In this document: positions 54,790 to 64,000 of the stretch, piece by piece | How positions within the stretch are numbered: the stretch's first letter is position 1 | How the letters are laid out: every line of letters begins with the position of its first letter | Origin: Gimesia algae | GTDB lineage: Bacteria > Planctomycetota > Planctomycetia > Planctomycetales > Planctomycetaceae | Assembly: GCF_007746795.1 (NCBI RefSeq) | Contig: NZ_CP036343.1 | Span: 5,927,357 to 5,991,356, forward strand | Reading direction: 5' to 3' | DNA length: 64,000 nucleotides | The notes under the pieces: generated by a model | The model's database searches: none | Told to the model about the DNA's origin: nothing | What the model saw: the letters and a program-made list of their open reading frames with translations, nothing else | Translations under genes and position numbers: made by a program

Positions 54790-57700
54790 CTATGGGAGCA
54801 GGAAGCCATTCAGGCTAATCTGGCCATCAAAGGTACCGCCACCAGGATTGAATAACAGGAAGCTGTTATTATTCCCGACAGAAGTGATATTCACGATATT
54901 ATTAACACCGGTTCCCAATGTCAGAGGACCGTTTGTCATCGCATTGAAGCCTACAGCCGTATCGATGAAGAAATCGCCATCGAAAAGTCCAATCTGGTTG
55001 TTATCAATGATCACTGAAGATGAGGTGGCATCGATCAGATCAAAGAAGATTCCACGAGCACTCAGCCCGGTCATATTGATCAGGTTGGAATCAATTTGCA
55101 CATTGGAGTTTGCAGCCAGATCAAGAAAACGTATCCCGTAGGAATCCGAGCCGCCCATGAGAAACCCCTGGGCGTTGTTCCCGGCGATCAGGATATTTGA
55201 GGGACCTTCAGTCGAAACTTCCATACCTCTACTGACGGTACCTGCGAAGGTAAAGGAGTTATTATTTGTTACGGTCAGCGTCATCAGGTCTGCAAGATCA
55301 GTGCTTGTCGCGTCAATTTCGATACCAATATTATTGGTGGCTCCAGTTCCCACAAAATTGTTGGCGTCATTGATAAACAGGCTCATTGGACCTTCCCAGT
55401 TGACATTCAGGTTCGACGTATTAGAAGTACTGTTCGTAACCGTATTCCGTTCCATGACGTAGCTTAACAGGGAATCATCGAGCAGACCGCCTGACTGAAT
55501 GACAATCGCATCCGAACTGTCATCCGTAATCGTGTTGTCTTGCAGGATGATACTGAAGGCATCGTTGTTCGTATCATCAAGTTCGATATTCGCCGTGTAT
55601 TCAAACGAATGTTCGGTGTTAGCGGTACCGTTATCCAGGAGTTCGGATTGGGACATCTGGAATGTACGTCCGTTGACAACTCGGATACCGTAGCCGAGTG
55701 AGTCTTCAACACGTACGCGTGTCAGGTTTACCTCGGGGCCGTCTACAACAGTTGTTTCATGCCATTCGATACCCGATGTCAGCGGAATCTGTATTTCCAG
55801 ACCATCGATATTCACACGCCCGATATCTTCCATCCAGACACCATGCTGGGCATCAAGAATCGTTCCACCGGAATCAATCGTATTTCCATCCCCGGTAATC
55901 CCGAACAACCCGGGAGTTCGCACGAGGCGGATACCGGCACTGTTCAGATAAAACTCGGCATCACCGGCTGCACCTCCGGCGGTCAGGGGAGGCCCCGAGG
56001 TATTACTAGCAGTCACCGATGTCAGATTCAGAGAAATATTAGAGTCTTCAATATCAATCGCGGCAGCATCCGTAACGACAATATTTCCGCTGGTGGAACT
56101 GATTGTTCCCAAGTTATTATTGGCAATCAAAGCCAGGTTGTCGAACGCCGTAATGTTTAAAACACCAAAAGCCACATTCCCCGGGTTATCATGCACATAG
56201 ACACCCACAGCTGGATTAGCGATGCCAGTATAGATTGCACTGTCCGCATTCACATTCAGCGAGGAAAAGCTGATCGCTGCGGTCGAATTAAGAATGTCGA
56301 CAACCGGTGCATCCATAGCAAAGGTTCCGTTGGCAGTTGTATTGCCGAAGGATACAGTGCCGACAGTTCCCCCCTGGCCTGCATTATCGAGCAATAGAAC
56401 AGAATTGGCTAAGCTGTTGTTCGAAAGTACTGTCGTGCCCATGCGGATCAGGGGACTGTCGTTGAGTACAATAAAGGCTTCATTTGCTGTTCCAGAAATC
56501 GTCGTCGTACCAGATACACTGAAGGTACCCGTGTTACCGCCATTATCGAACGAGATCCCCTGGCCGGAACTTCCCGTGATTCCCAGACTTCCGCCGAACG
56601 AGATATTCCCGGAAGTATTATTGATATCAATACCATGATCTGTGGCCGCTGAAGCACCATCGGTGATCGTTGTATTGCCAACCACCGCCATATTCCCTGT
56701 CAGATTTTCCACCAGGATACCGGCTCCATCTCGGTTCAGGATACTGATATCCTGCATTTGGTACACACCCGCGTAATCTTCGATAAAGATGCTGGGACCG
56801 ACGGCCCCGTCAATCACTGTCGCGGCCTGGGCAGTATTCCTGAAGGTAATCACTGCATCCGCTGTTCCACCAGTCACGTAGATTCCGTCATTTGCCGTCG
56901 TAGGAACATATGTCCCATCTGTTTTCGTAATCGTCACGTTATCTAACACAGCACCACCGCCGAGATTATTGATCAGAATCCCCTGACTGTCCGTATCAGT
57001 GATTGAGGATTCCGTCATATTAATCGACCCACCGGTAGTATTCTGAATCAGCACGGCTCGCCCTGCTTCTGTGTTCGTGATGGAACCTCCCTGGAAGCGG
57101 AGCAGTGGATCACCGCCATCGACGACAAAAGCATCTCCTGCGGCGTTGGTAACATTTGTGGTATCAAAGGCCAGGCTGCCTGAGGTACTATTCAGGTAGA
57201 TCCCCTCGTCAACAGCGTTGTTGACATCAACATAATTCACAGTCGTTTCTGAAACTCCAATACCGACCACACCGCGAGCACTGGGATCATTCAGGATGAA
57301 ACCGGAAAACTCACTGTCGGATGCCAGGATGACACCATCGCCCACGGTATCGTTAAAGGTAGGTCTGACGAGACTGTCAGGCCTGAGAGGACTCCCATAG
57401 AGCGGAGAATTCGGTAATAGTTTTGGTCCGAATCCCTGAATATTGAAGTAGTGTTCCACCCCTTGACCTTCACCGAGGATTCGGTCACCGGCGGTCATAG
57501 TGATTGGTGCAGCATTATTATATACGCTGCCAGCATGAGTAAAGATAATGTCTCTGTCAGGTCCAGCCTGTGCATCCGGGATTGTCTGATAAGGGTCCAG
57601 TACAGAACCGGTTCCTCCTACACCTGCGTAGGAATCCACATGCGAAATCGTCCAGGGCAGGCCGGTTGCCGGGTTGATTGCAACCAGTCCGATATCAACG

Positions 57701-58692
57701 ACTTTTTTCTGTTCGATCACAACATTGTAGTTTTTGCGAACCCGTTCAGCCATGCGATACATCTGGGTGGATTTTTCCATCTCGTTCCACTCAGGACGAC
57801 CGGCAAAGGTCCAGGTAACATTAAAAAAGACGTTGGTATTAAATGTATCATCGCTGGTAATACTGAGTTCTGTCAGAACATTGGGTAATGGATTTGCCTG
57901 CAGCCGACCGCGCCAACCCCAGACATCCTCACTGCCGGACGCCTGGAATCCATAAGTACCTGCATAAGCACGTGCTTGGAAATTTTGAGCCAGCTGCCCC
58001 CAGATGGGAACCCCGACTTCCGCATCAAAACCACGCATCGCGGTTCCGATGGTTCGCGTTTGATCATACAGCACATTAAAATCAGAGAATCTCTGACTGC
58101 CCTCATTAAACTCCAGGTTCAACTGCTGCTGACGATTGCCAATGGGCAGATAAAAGTTACCGTTTGCATCCCAGTAACGCCCCATGGTTTCCACATTCAA
58201 TGCCAGCTGCTGGAAAACTTTATTTGTCGAATCGTCCCGGTCATAGTAAAGACTGGCACCAAAGATCCGGTCAGAATCATAATTGTAGAAACGATAGCCC
58301 AGACCCGCGCCACCACCAAGGTTACCGCGATTCGTTCGCCACAAGCGAAAGTTCCCAAACATCATCCCGGCATCATCCGGGTTTTTTGTATGAGTAAACA
58401 GATAAGGCATGGCTTCAATGTGAGAGATGGATTCGTCCAGACCAACGGTTTTACCTGCCTGATGGCCTGCCCGAAAGAGTGTTCCCATTCCGTTACCCGG
58501 CACGACCGAAGAAATGCCATCCAGCGTATCCGTTGTTTCTGATCCGTCGGCGATGATCGTCGAAAACTCGACTTCTTCCTCGGCTAATAACGTTCCTGAC
58601 ATGGCGGATATCGCCAGAACGATTACGCCGGCAATCAGGCGAAATGCAATTTTCATAAATCGTCCAGAATAGCTTGATGTCAACACAGGCAT
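54790..58692 (-). CDS. Inverse-autotransporter-like barrel fused to a giant beta-helix passenger
   Basis: A 1300-residue surface protein. The signal peptide is near residues 13-37 (KIAFRLIAGVIVLAISAMSG). The N-terminal barrel (about 60-330) resembles the IAT_beta domain of intimin/invasin-type inverse autotransporters: MMFGNFRLWRTNRGNLGGGAGLGYRFYNYDSDRIFG, WGWRGRLQANP, TDELSIT. A very long right-handed beta-helix follows, with repeats such as GVYVHDNPGN, NTTGGSINMTESSIT and VEDSLGYGIRVVNG. GAGGTG six bases before the ATG at 58692 fixes the start, although the frame is open to 58809. It probably acts in adhesion or sugar binding; the target is unknown. Confidence 0.86.
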   Translation of the reverse strand: MPVLTSSYSGRFMKIAFRLIAGVIVLAISAMSGTLLAEEEVEFSTIIADGSETTDTLDGISSVVPGNGMGTLFRAGHQAGKTVGLDESISHIEAMPYLFTHTKNPDDAGMMFGNFRLWRTNRGNLGGGAGLGYRFYNYDSDRIFGASLYYDRDDSTNKVFQQLALNVETMGRYWDANGNFYLPIGNRQQQLNLEFNEGSQRFSDFNVLYDQTRTIGTAMRGFDAEVGVPIWGQLAQNFQARAYAGTYGFQASGSEDVWGWRGRLQANPLPNVLTELSITSDDTFNTNVFFNVTWTFAGRPEWNEMEKSTQMYRMAERVRKNYNVVIEQKKVVDIGLVAINPATGLPWTISHVDSYAGVGGTGSVLDPYQTIPDAQAGPDRDIIFTHAGSVYNNAAPITMTAGDRILGEGQGVEHYFNIQGFGPKLLPNSPLYGSPLRPDSLVRPTFNDTVGDGVILASDSEFSGFILNDPSARGVVGIGVSETTVNYVDVNNAVDEGIYLNSTSGSLAFDTTNVTNAAGDAFVVDGGDPLLRFQGGSITNTEAGRAVLIQNTTGGSINMTESSITDTDSQGILINNLGGGAVLDNVTITKTDGTYVPTTANDGIYVTGGTADAVITFRNTAQAATVIDGAVGPSIFIEDYAGVYQMQDISILNRDGAGILVENLTGNMAVVGNTTITDGASAATDHGIDINNTSGNISFGGSLGITGSSGQGISFDNGGNTGTFSVSGTTTISGTANEAFIVLNDSPLIRMGTTVLSNNSLANSVLLLDNAGQGGTVGTVSFGNTTANGTFAMDAPVVDILNSTAAISFSSLNVNADSAIYTGIANPAVGVYVHDNPGNVAFGVLNITAFDNLALIANNNLGTISSTSGNIVVTDAAAIDIEDSNISLNLTSVTASNTSGPPLTAGGAAGDAEFYLNSAGIRLVRTPGLFGITGDGNTIDSGGTILDAQHGVWMEDIGRVNIDGLEIQIPLTSGIEWHETTVVDGPEVNLTRVRVEDSLGYGIRVVNGRTFQMSQSELLDNGTANTEHSFEYTANIELDDTNNDAFSIILQDNTITDDSSDAIVIQSGGLLDDSLLSYVMERNTVTNSTSNTSNLNVNWEGPMSLFINDANNFVGTGATNNIGIEIDATSTDLADLMTLTVTNNNSFTFAGTVSRGMEVSTEGPSNILIAGNNAQGFLMGGSDSYGIRFLDLAANSNVQIDSNLINMTGLSARGIFFDLIDATSSSVIIDNNQIGLFDGDFFIDTAVGFNAMTNGPLTLGTGVNNIVNITSVGNNNSFLLFNPGGGTFDGQISLNGFLLP

Positions 58693-59474
58693 CTGTTTCA
58701 CCTCGGCAAAGCACGCTGAGTGCATTTTGGCGTTTTTGTCCCGGTCTGTTGTATTTTGATCTGTCATGAATTTGTTTTGATCTATGACAATATTTTCAGG
58801 AAAATCCATGAGATTATCTCAACTAGTAATCTTCTGAATTCGGGAATGAGCCAGGGAGATTCCTCCACAGACTCGATTTATCAAGTCGTATTTACGCTAC
58901 ACACGCACATTCAATGACAGATGATTCCACCACAGGCAGAAACAGTCCCCCTGCGGAAACAAGTCTGTTATTGAAGGTCTATCTTAAATTGATTGGTTTA
59001 CAGGAGTGGGTTCAGTTCGACCGGTGAATCAAGATCAAGAGAGAGGCTGTGATCATGACTGTTTCCTCAAATGAGGCACTGGTCATCCTGATTTTGGATA
59101 TGTTGTGACACAATCCGGGAAAAATCAGCTTTTTCACGGAAACGTGTTACGGTTATTTGATTAGTTAACGAGTTGTTTTTAATGTGAATTGTGACTCGGA
59201 AGAATCGTTGAACTGACTGAAGATCAGACAGATCCGGTTTGACAGTAAAATAAGTGAGTTCCGAATGGTTTACTTGTTTTATAGTCTGGAGAGAGAATGA
59301 TTCTTTGAGTTTTAGAGATGTTGGGCGGGAACATATTCTAAATTCTGATCCGGTGAAAGACGAATTTGACATTTCCCATCAGAATTTTATGACAATTTTC
59401 AAAATAGCCCGCAAAAAACCGCTTCAAATTCCTGCCTGTCATCTGTCATTTCCGCTTAAGGCCTGCAAATAGTT
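58693..59474. other. Intergenic region between the autotransporter-like gene and the 59475 gene
   Basis: 782 bp, AT-rich. A TTGACA at 59239-59244 is the only good -35-like box noticed, without a matching -10. No gene, repeat or strong hairpin was recognised. Short open frames on both strands lack supporting signals. Confidence 0.4.
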
Positions 59475-60407
59475 ATGAATCACCAGCCCTATTTACTGAA
59501 ATTAGCACTTCGCCTGGCGGAAGGTCTGGAGAAGAGGCCCAAGGCATCTCTGCAGAAACACCGCCAGTTTATTTTATCGCAACAACAGCCTGATGGCGGT
59601 TTTTCCGGCAGAGAGGGAGAGTCAGACCTCTATTATACAGGCTTTGCGGTGCGTAGCCTGGGAATATTAGGCGGAGTGAAACCTGACGAATGTGAGAAGA
59701 TCAGCGATTATCTCAGGCAGTTTCAAATTGAAAAACTGTCTACCATTGACCTGTTAAGCTGGCTCTACTGCGCATTAATTATTCAGGCTTCAGGTGGAGA
59801 GGACCTGCTGCAAACTGCTCCTGAAAACTGGAATTCAGAAATATCCAGTTCGCTGGAACGGCTCCGAACCGCAGATGGAGGTTATGCGAAATCGGAACAG
59901 GGAGCACTGGGAAGTACTTACCATAGCTTTCTTGTTGTGCTGATTTATCAGCTGATCGGCCTGGATCTCCCTGAACAGAACAATTTGATTCAATTCCTCT
60001 ATGATAGACAGCGTGACGATGGCGGTTTTGTCGAAATTTCTCCGATGAAGCGGAGTGGCACAAACCCCACAGCAGCGGCAGTAGCGACATTGATTATTCT
60101 GAACAGCATGGATGACGAACTCAAAAGTGATGTCCAGGACTTCCTGAAACAGGTCAAAAGTTCCGAAGGGGGTTTTCAGGCCAATACCCGGATCCCTTTT
60201 GCAGATGGTTTATCTACATTTACAGGCTTGTTGACAGCACAGGACCTGGAACTGCAGTCATTGATCGACCTGGATCAGGTACAGAAATTCATGACCGAAT
60301 GGCTGGAATTTCCCACAGGTGGATTTCGGGGAGCCAGCTGGGATGAGCAGGCAGACGTAGAATACACGTTTTATGGACTGGGTGTTCTGGCTCTGCTGGG
60401 GCACTGA
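59475..60407 (+). CDS. Prenyltransferase/squalene-cyclase-like alpha-alpha-barrel protein
   Basis: A 310-residue soluble protein made of tandem prenyltransferase/terpene-cyclase repeats: FILSQQQPDGGFSGREGE, YYTGFAVRSLGILGG, RTADGGYAKSEQGALGSTYHSFLVVLI, FLYDRQRDDGGFVE and PTGGFRGASWDEQADVEYTFYGLGVLALLG. This resembles the beta subunit of protein geranylgeranyltransferase. The catalytic Asp/Cys/His zinc set of the eukaryotic enzyme is not evident, so activity may differ or be lost. It may process isoprenoids or bind hydrophobic ligands. It is convergent with the zinc-ribbon gene. The start follows an AT-rich leader. Confidence 0.82.
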   Translation: MNHQPYLLKLALRLAEGLEKRPKASLQKHRQFILSQQQPDGGFSGREGESDLYYTGFAVRSLGILGGVKPDECEKISDYLRQFQIEKLSTIDLLSWLYCALIIQASGGEDLLQTAPENWNSEISSSLERLRTADGGYAKSEQGALGSTYHSFLVVLIYQLIGLDLPEQNNLIQFLYDRQRDDGGFVEISPMKRSGTNPTAAAVATLIILNSMDDELKSDVQDFLKQVKSSEGGFQANTRIPFADGLSTFTGLLTAQDLELQSLIDLDQVQKFMTEWLEFPTGGFRGASWDEQADVEYTFYGLGVLALLGH

Positions 60408-60442
60408 GCTGACTGAAGAGGACAGACCAGCCTGGCCTGTGA

Positions 60443-61153
60443 TTATTCGGAAGTCTCTTCGATATACAGCAGACGTCCACAAGACTTACAGAAAACCAGT
60501 CGCCCCGAGTTCAATTCAACGCGTAACTGCGGCTCAATCATGACATTACAGGCTGAGCAGAATTTGCCAGCAACATAAGCCAGGGCACCGGCTCCATGCG
60601 ATCGTACCAGTCGTTCAAACTGGACTTTGATGCTTTCAGGAATGATCTGTTCTGCTTCCGAGATCGCCGCATTACACTCTTTGATCTCTTCATCAAGAGA
60701 ATCGCGCATCGCCTCAAAATCTTTTTCCATTTTTTGCGCATCGGCGTGCGCTGTGTCTTTTTTCTTGACCCACTCCTGAACTTCCGTTTCAGTGGCGTCT
60801 ATCTTATCCATCAGTTCCAGAATCTCATCTTCCAACACACTGTTGGCCATCTGGTCAGCCTCAATCTGACTTTTGATAATGTCAAATTCTTTGTTGGATG
60901 AAGCTGTATTCAGTTTTCCTTTGAGGCTCAGGATTTTTGCTTCATTGGTCTGCAAATCCAGATTCTTCTGGTGGACCTGCTTCTTCAGCTGGATGACCTG
61001 ATCCTGCACCGCTTTGAGCTTGTCATCCTGCACCAATGCGAACTGTTCCTTCAGTTTAATTCGCTTGGGCCCCTGTTCTAATTTCTGATTCACATCATGC
61101 AGTCTCAGATACAAATGATGTAAAGCTTTCAAACTGGCAGCAGTCGTCGACAT
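60443..61153 (-). CDS. Coiled-coil protein with C-terminal zinc ribbon (CT398-like)
   Basis: A 236-residue cytoplasmic protein. A long coiled coil (about 10-180) of Gln/Lys/Glu heptads is followed by a C4 zinc ribbon: FCSACNVMIEPQL and VFCKSCGRLLYIEE supply the four Cys. Members of this family pair with GTP-cyclohydrolase or transcription genes. In Chlamydia the homologue CT398 binds sigma-54 and flagellar-type proteins. Here it lies downstream of rpoD on the same strand. GGAG eight bases before the ATG is a fair ribosome-binding site. Exact role unknown. Confidence 0.87.
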   Translation of the reverse strand: MSTTAASLKALHHLYLRLHDVNQKLEQGPKRIKLKEQFALVQDDKLKAVQDQVIQLKKQVHQKNLDLQTNEAKILSLKGKLNTASSNKEFDIIKSQIEADQMANSVLEDEILELMDKIDATETEVQEWVKKKDTAHADAQKMEKDFEAMRDSLDEEIKECNAAISEAEQIIPESIKVQFERLVRSHGAGALAYVAGKFCSACNVMIEPQLRVELNSGRLVFCKSCGRLLYIEETSE

Positions 61154-61315
61154 GTTAAAGAACTCCAGAAACGCTCATTTTTGAGGCTATTTAGTCAGCG
61201 CCTCAGTGCTTTTACCTTGTTATAAAGATTTTTGTACGAAATAGCCAGACATACGCTGTAAAACTGATCGATCTTCTGAGCCTCACCCGGGAAATCGAGT
61301 TTTCAGTACAATTCT

Positions 61316-61353
61316 GAATAAAAAAAAACGCCGATCAGAATTGATCGGCGTTT
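61316..61353 (-). terminator. Rho-independent terminator of rpoD
   Basis: AAACGCCGATCA and TGATCGGCGTTT form a perfect 12-bp stem with a GAAT loop (61326-61353). On the minus strand the hairpin ends in a run of T (nine) after the stem. It lies immediately after the rpoD stop codon at 61359. Confidence 0.93.
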
Positions 61354-61358
61354 GAAGT

Positions 61359-63044
<1,686 letters not shown>

Positions 63045-63076
63045 GTTGCTTCTCCCAATCAGTCTGGTTAGAGTCT

Positions 63077-64000
63077 CTAGTGAATTTTTTTAATGTTTCG
63101 TTTTTGATGAAATTCTGATGCTTTTCTTAACAGATCTTTCGCATCAGAATTCAAACTCTTATTCTGGGCATTCTGGAACAGCAGCCCTTTGGTTTTTTCG
63201 TGGTGTTCCCGTTCTTCCCGCCATTGGATATTCTTGATGGAATGCTTCAAAAAATGCGGAATTCCCTCAAGCGGAGTCGGATCATTCAACAGCTTGTCGT
63301 GAACTGCTTTTTCTCGGGCATGGGCGTCAATTTTGACAACCAGCTGCTTGAGATCTGGATCAGTAATTCGATCCAGGATGCGATTGAGATCCGGTAGAAC
63401 CCCCTCTTCAGTCAAATCGATACTTAACTGAAACAGGGAACGTAACTGGGGGTTTTTCAAGTTTTCGGGGGAGATATGCTGCAGGATCCGGGAGACACAC
63501 TCGGGATACACAAAAATAATTTCAAGAAGTTCGCTCTCAAGTTGATTATCTTTCGTTGAATTGTCTGCTTCCTGGTGATATCCGGAAGTGTCGGTCGTTC
63601 TCGGAGTCGAGTCGGATTCGTTGGAGGAGAGATTCGTATTAAGACTCGTGCTTTTTTTTTGTTTGACTTCACTCAGTCGTTTTCGGACAACTGATTCGTT
63701 TAAACCCAGTCTATCTGCCAACTTTCTTAATATGATGTCTTCACGAATTTTGCCGGTTAGGTTAGGGCTTGACGCCAGTAACTCCAGCATCTCCTCTAAA
63801 ATTCGGTGTTGACCGTCAATTGACTCCAGTCCAAATTTCTGGACACAAACATTCAATTTAAAATTCCAGGCTTCAGGAGCCTGCGCGATCAACTGCTTCA
63901 ACTGCTCTGCTCCCTGTTCTTCTAAAAAATCGGCAGGATCTTTACCTGCAGGCAGTGTTAAAATTCGTAAATCAACTTCCTGAGCGATAAATTTTGCTAA
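63077..64000 (-). CDS. dnaG: DNA primase, C-terminal part, 5' end outside the window
   Basis: The minus-strand frame reads into the window edge, so no start codon is visible and the listed part is 307 codons plus stop. Early landmarks are [30 protein letters not shown] (key LPxGKDPAD of the TOPRIM end). The C-terminal half reads [36 protein letters not shown] and [14 protein letters not shown], matching the DnaG helicase-binding region. DnaG makes RNA primers for replication. It lies 32 bp upstream of rpoD on the same strand, so the two are likely co-transcribed. The TTG at 63901 is internal. Confidence 0.93.
   Translation of the reverse strand, partial: LAKFIAQEVDLRILTLPAGKDPADFLEEQGAEQLKQLIAQAPEAWNFKLNVCVQKFGLESIDGQHRILEEMLELLASSPNLTGKIREDIILRKLADRLGLNESVVRKRLSEVKQKKSTSLNTNLSSNESDSTPRTTDTSGYHQEADNSTKDNQLESELLEIIFVYPECVSRILQHISPENLKNPQLRSLFQLSIDLTEEGVLPDLNRILDRITDPDLKQLVVKIDAHAREKAVHDKLLNDPTPLEGIPHFLKHSIKNIQWREEREHHEKTKGLLFQNAQNKSLNSDAKDLLRKASEFHQKRNIKKIH

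Noticed and set aside
59067-59372. Minus-strand frame of 101 codons
   Set aside because: No domain, no ribosome-binding site and no neighbours; likely chance in AT-rich intergenic DNA.

Overview
The window looks like a chromosomal segment of a planctomycete. A Gimesia-like member of the Planctomycetales is the best guess. This rests on gene content and moderate GC judged by eye, not on a database search. Diagnostic families include DUF1559 prepilin-like proteins, a BBP7-type outer-membrane barrel, a DUF6807/PmoA-like protein, a DUF1570-like lipoprotein, a FecR-type protein with its ECF sigma factor, paired TadB/TadC/CpaF genes, many xylose-isomerase-like TIM barrels with Tat signals, and genes resembling those of the methanofuran/H4MPT C1 pathway. 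Shine-Dalgarno sites are patchy, and several starts were moved inward to a codon with a better signal.

Layout. 1-1878 (-): murB (cut by the window edge) and murC, overlapping by 44 bp. 2305-9746 (+): a small helical protein, then a von Willebrand/BatA-like membrane protein, a giant coiled-coil membrane protein and a secreted Gln/Lys-rich protein, the last two coupled by TAATG. 9816-10907 (-): two small exported proteins. 11418-13636 (+): ECF sigma factor coupled to a FecR-domain membrane protein. 13935-17986: a GntR-family regulator divergent from an HpcH/HpaI aldolase and a fused amidohydrolase/class-III aminotransferase. Both promoters carry the same putative operator. 18001-22008 (-): band-7 protein, then feoA-feoB and a FeoB-associated Cys-rich peptide. 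22424-26736 (+): a three-unit array of DUF1559 prepilins, one of them decayed, with small co-duplicated lipoproteins. 26768-28395 (-): deoC and a sugar epimerase. 29547-32915 (-): cpaF/tadB/tadC. 33354-34487 (+): glycosyltransferase with a GtrA domain. 34537-38634 (-): DUF3467 duplication protein, ispH, glmS. 39013-41129 (-): mfnF and an MfnD-like ATP-grasp ligase. 41542-43029 (+): DUF11-like exported protein. 43151-48192 (-): secreted protein, an oxidoreductase interrupted by an amber codon, a Tat-exported TIM barrel and a metallopeptidase-like lipoprotein. 48440-53403: another TIM barrel, pectate lyase, GntP permease, PmoA-like protein. 53410-58692 (-): BBP7 barrel and a 1300-residue inverse-autotransporter-like beta-helix protein. 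59475-60407 (+): prenyltransferase-fold protein. 60443-64000 (-): zinc-ribbon coiled-coil protein, rpoD and the 3' part of dnaG.

How the genes work together. Housekeeping functions are cell-wall precursor synthesis (murBC, glmS), isoprenoids (ispH), and replication and transcription (dnaG-rpoD). Between them lie saprophytic carbohydrate functions (pectate lyase, GntP, epimerases, deoC, the aldolase operon), ferrous iron uptake and surface structures (Tad machinery, prepilins, autotransporter).

The least expected signals are as follows. (1) A dispersed element of about 95 bp occurs in three intergenic sites, and its long hairpin shows a compensatory base-pair change. (2) The DUF1559/lipoprotein array is decaying. 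(3) A Gfo/Idh/MocA oxidoreductase carries a single in-frame TAG. (4) The aldolase operon encodes a fused amidohydrolase-aminotransferase and has mirrored operator sites. (5) An inverse-autotransporter-like protein sits beside a BBP7 barrel. No tRNA, rRNA, CRISPR array or insertion sequence was recognised.
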